Shown in pieces: positions 13,362 through 13,490 of a stretch of 13,490 bases of DNA. A model generated the notes under the pieces. It did not search any database. It had not been told where the DNA came from and saw only the letters and a program-made list of their open reading frames with translations. How positions within the stretch are numbered: the first letter of the stretch is position 1; each line of letters starts with the position of its first letter. A program made the translations under genes and the position numbers. The stretch is from SCUN01 sp964343975 (GTDB taxonomy: Bacteria; Acidobacteriota; Vicinamibacteria; Vicinamibacterales; SCN-69-37): contig CAYFLU010000089.1 in NCBI GenBank assembly GCA_964343975.1, positions 1 to 13,490 of the forward strand, written 5' to 3'.

Positions 13362-13393
13362 CACTTACGGGAACGACGTTTCCCCTAAGTGAC
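13360..13393. promoter_or_regulatory. Candidate operator 2 / leader hairpin before HU
   Basis: A 34-bp imperfect palindrome has 14-base arms, 13360-13373 and 13380-13393, paired at 13 of 14 positions (mismatch 13368/13385) around a 6-base centre. It contains CACTTA (13362-13367) and TAAGTG (13386-13391), repeating the half-sites of the upstream element. It overlaps the end of the -10 and the predicted start site, and stops exactly at the base before ATG 13394. Transcribed from about 13368, its inner part (GGGAA/TTCCC) would still form a small hairpin next to the start codon. No strong Shine-Dalgarno is present. Confidence 0.6.
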
Positions 13394-13490
13394 ATGATCA
13401 AGGTCGACATCGTCAATCAGGTTTCAGAGCTGGCAGAGATCACCAAGGTCAAGGCCGAAGTGGCCGTGGACGCGGTGTTCGACGCGATGC
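13394..13490 (+). CDS. HU/IHF-family nucleoid DNA-binding protein (N-terminal part)
   Basis: Only the first 32 codons are in the window. The product begins MIKVDIVNQVSELAEITKV and continues KAEVAVDAVFDAM. This is the N-terminal helical dimerisation region of the HU/IHF family, with the usual [LIV]-V-x-x-[VI] helix, a (S/T)KxxAE-like turn and the V-D-x-[VI]-F-[DE] second helix. These small basic proteins bend DNA and organise the chromosome. The DNA-binding arms lie beyond the window, so HU and IHF-alpha types cannot be told apart. The gene has a near-consensus promoter, and its start codon abuts a 34-bp palindrome. It is divergent from der. Confidence 0.88.
   Translation, partial: MIKVDIVNQVSELAEITKVKAEVAVDAVFDAM

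Noticed and set aside
1..13490. Search for CRISPR arrays, insertion sequences, integrases, prophage genes or a defence island
   Set aside because: No spaced repeat array, transposase, recombinase or phage-like gene was found; gene content is core and codon use looks uniform.

Overview
The window is GC-rich, densely coded bacterial chromosome carrying mostly housekeeping genes. The best taxonomic pointer is a secreted protein (8960-11038, minus) of the VWFA-related family typical of Acidobacteriota. A lipoprotein BamD, high GC, and a lone PASTA protein beside rpe also fit Acidobacteriota, possibly the Vicinamibacteria. This placement rests on family recall, not on a marker gene.

Layout. Positions 1-3668 form a plus-strand run: the last 14 codons of a probable rsmB, a membrane-anchored PASTA protein, rpe, a YbgC-type thioesterase, a sugar-nucleotide epimerase and BamD. 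Two junctions are 4-bp start/stop overlaps. pgsA (minus) converges on bamD with a 32-bp overlap. Divergent from pgsA are a nucleotidyltransferase with a C-terminal hexapeptide-repeat tail and a phosphomannomutase/phosphoglucomutase, which together could make an activated sugar such as GDP-mannose. Next come tRNA-Gly(CCC) and a long-form formate-tetrahydrofolate ligase. A 200-bp non-coding gap (8760-8959) between two convergent genes is filled by a long imperfect inverted repeat. The minus strand then carries the VWFA-type secreted protein, a hairpin terminator, tRNA-Pro(GGG), a MerR-type regulator and the GTPase Der. The window ends with the first 32 codons of an HU/IHF-family protein, divergent from der.

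How the genes work together. Several products serve the envelope: BamD (outer-membrane protein assembly), PgsA (phospholipids), the epimerase and the nucleotidyltransferase/mutase pair (surface sugars), and the PASTA protein. Rpe, Fhs, Der, the tRNAs and HU are core metabolism, ribosome assembly and chromosome organisation.

Regulation is the most unusual part. Several genes that head transcription units have an extended -10 box (TGnTACACT-like) only 6-12 bases before the start codon and no Shine-Dalgarno, which suggests leaderless mRNAs. Some genes inside the plus-strand run have a clear GAGG at normal spacing. The der/HU intergenic region has overlapping divergent -35 boxes and four copies of a CACTTA/TAAGTG half-site, arranged as two inverted pairs of identical geometry. 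I see no CRISPR, prophage, insertion sequence or obvious transferred cassette.
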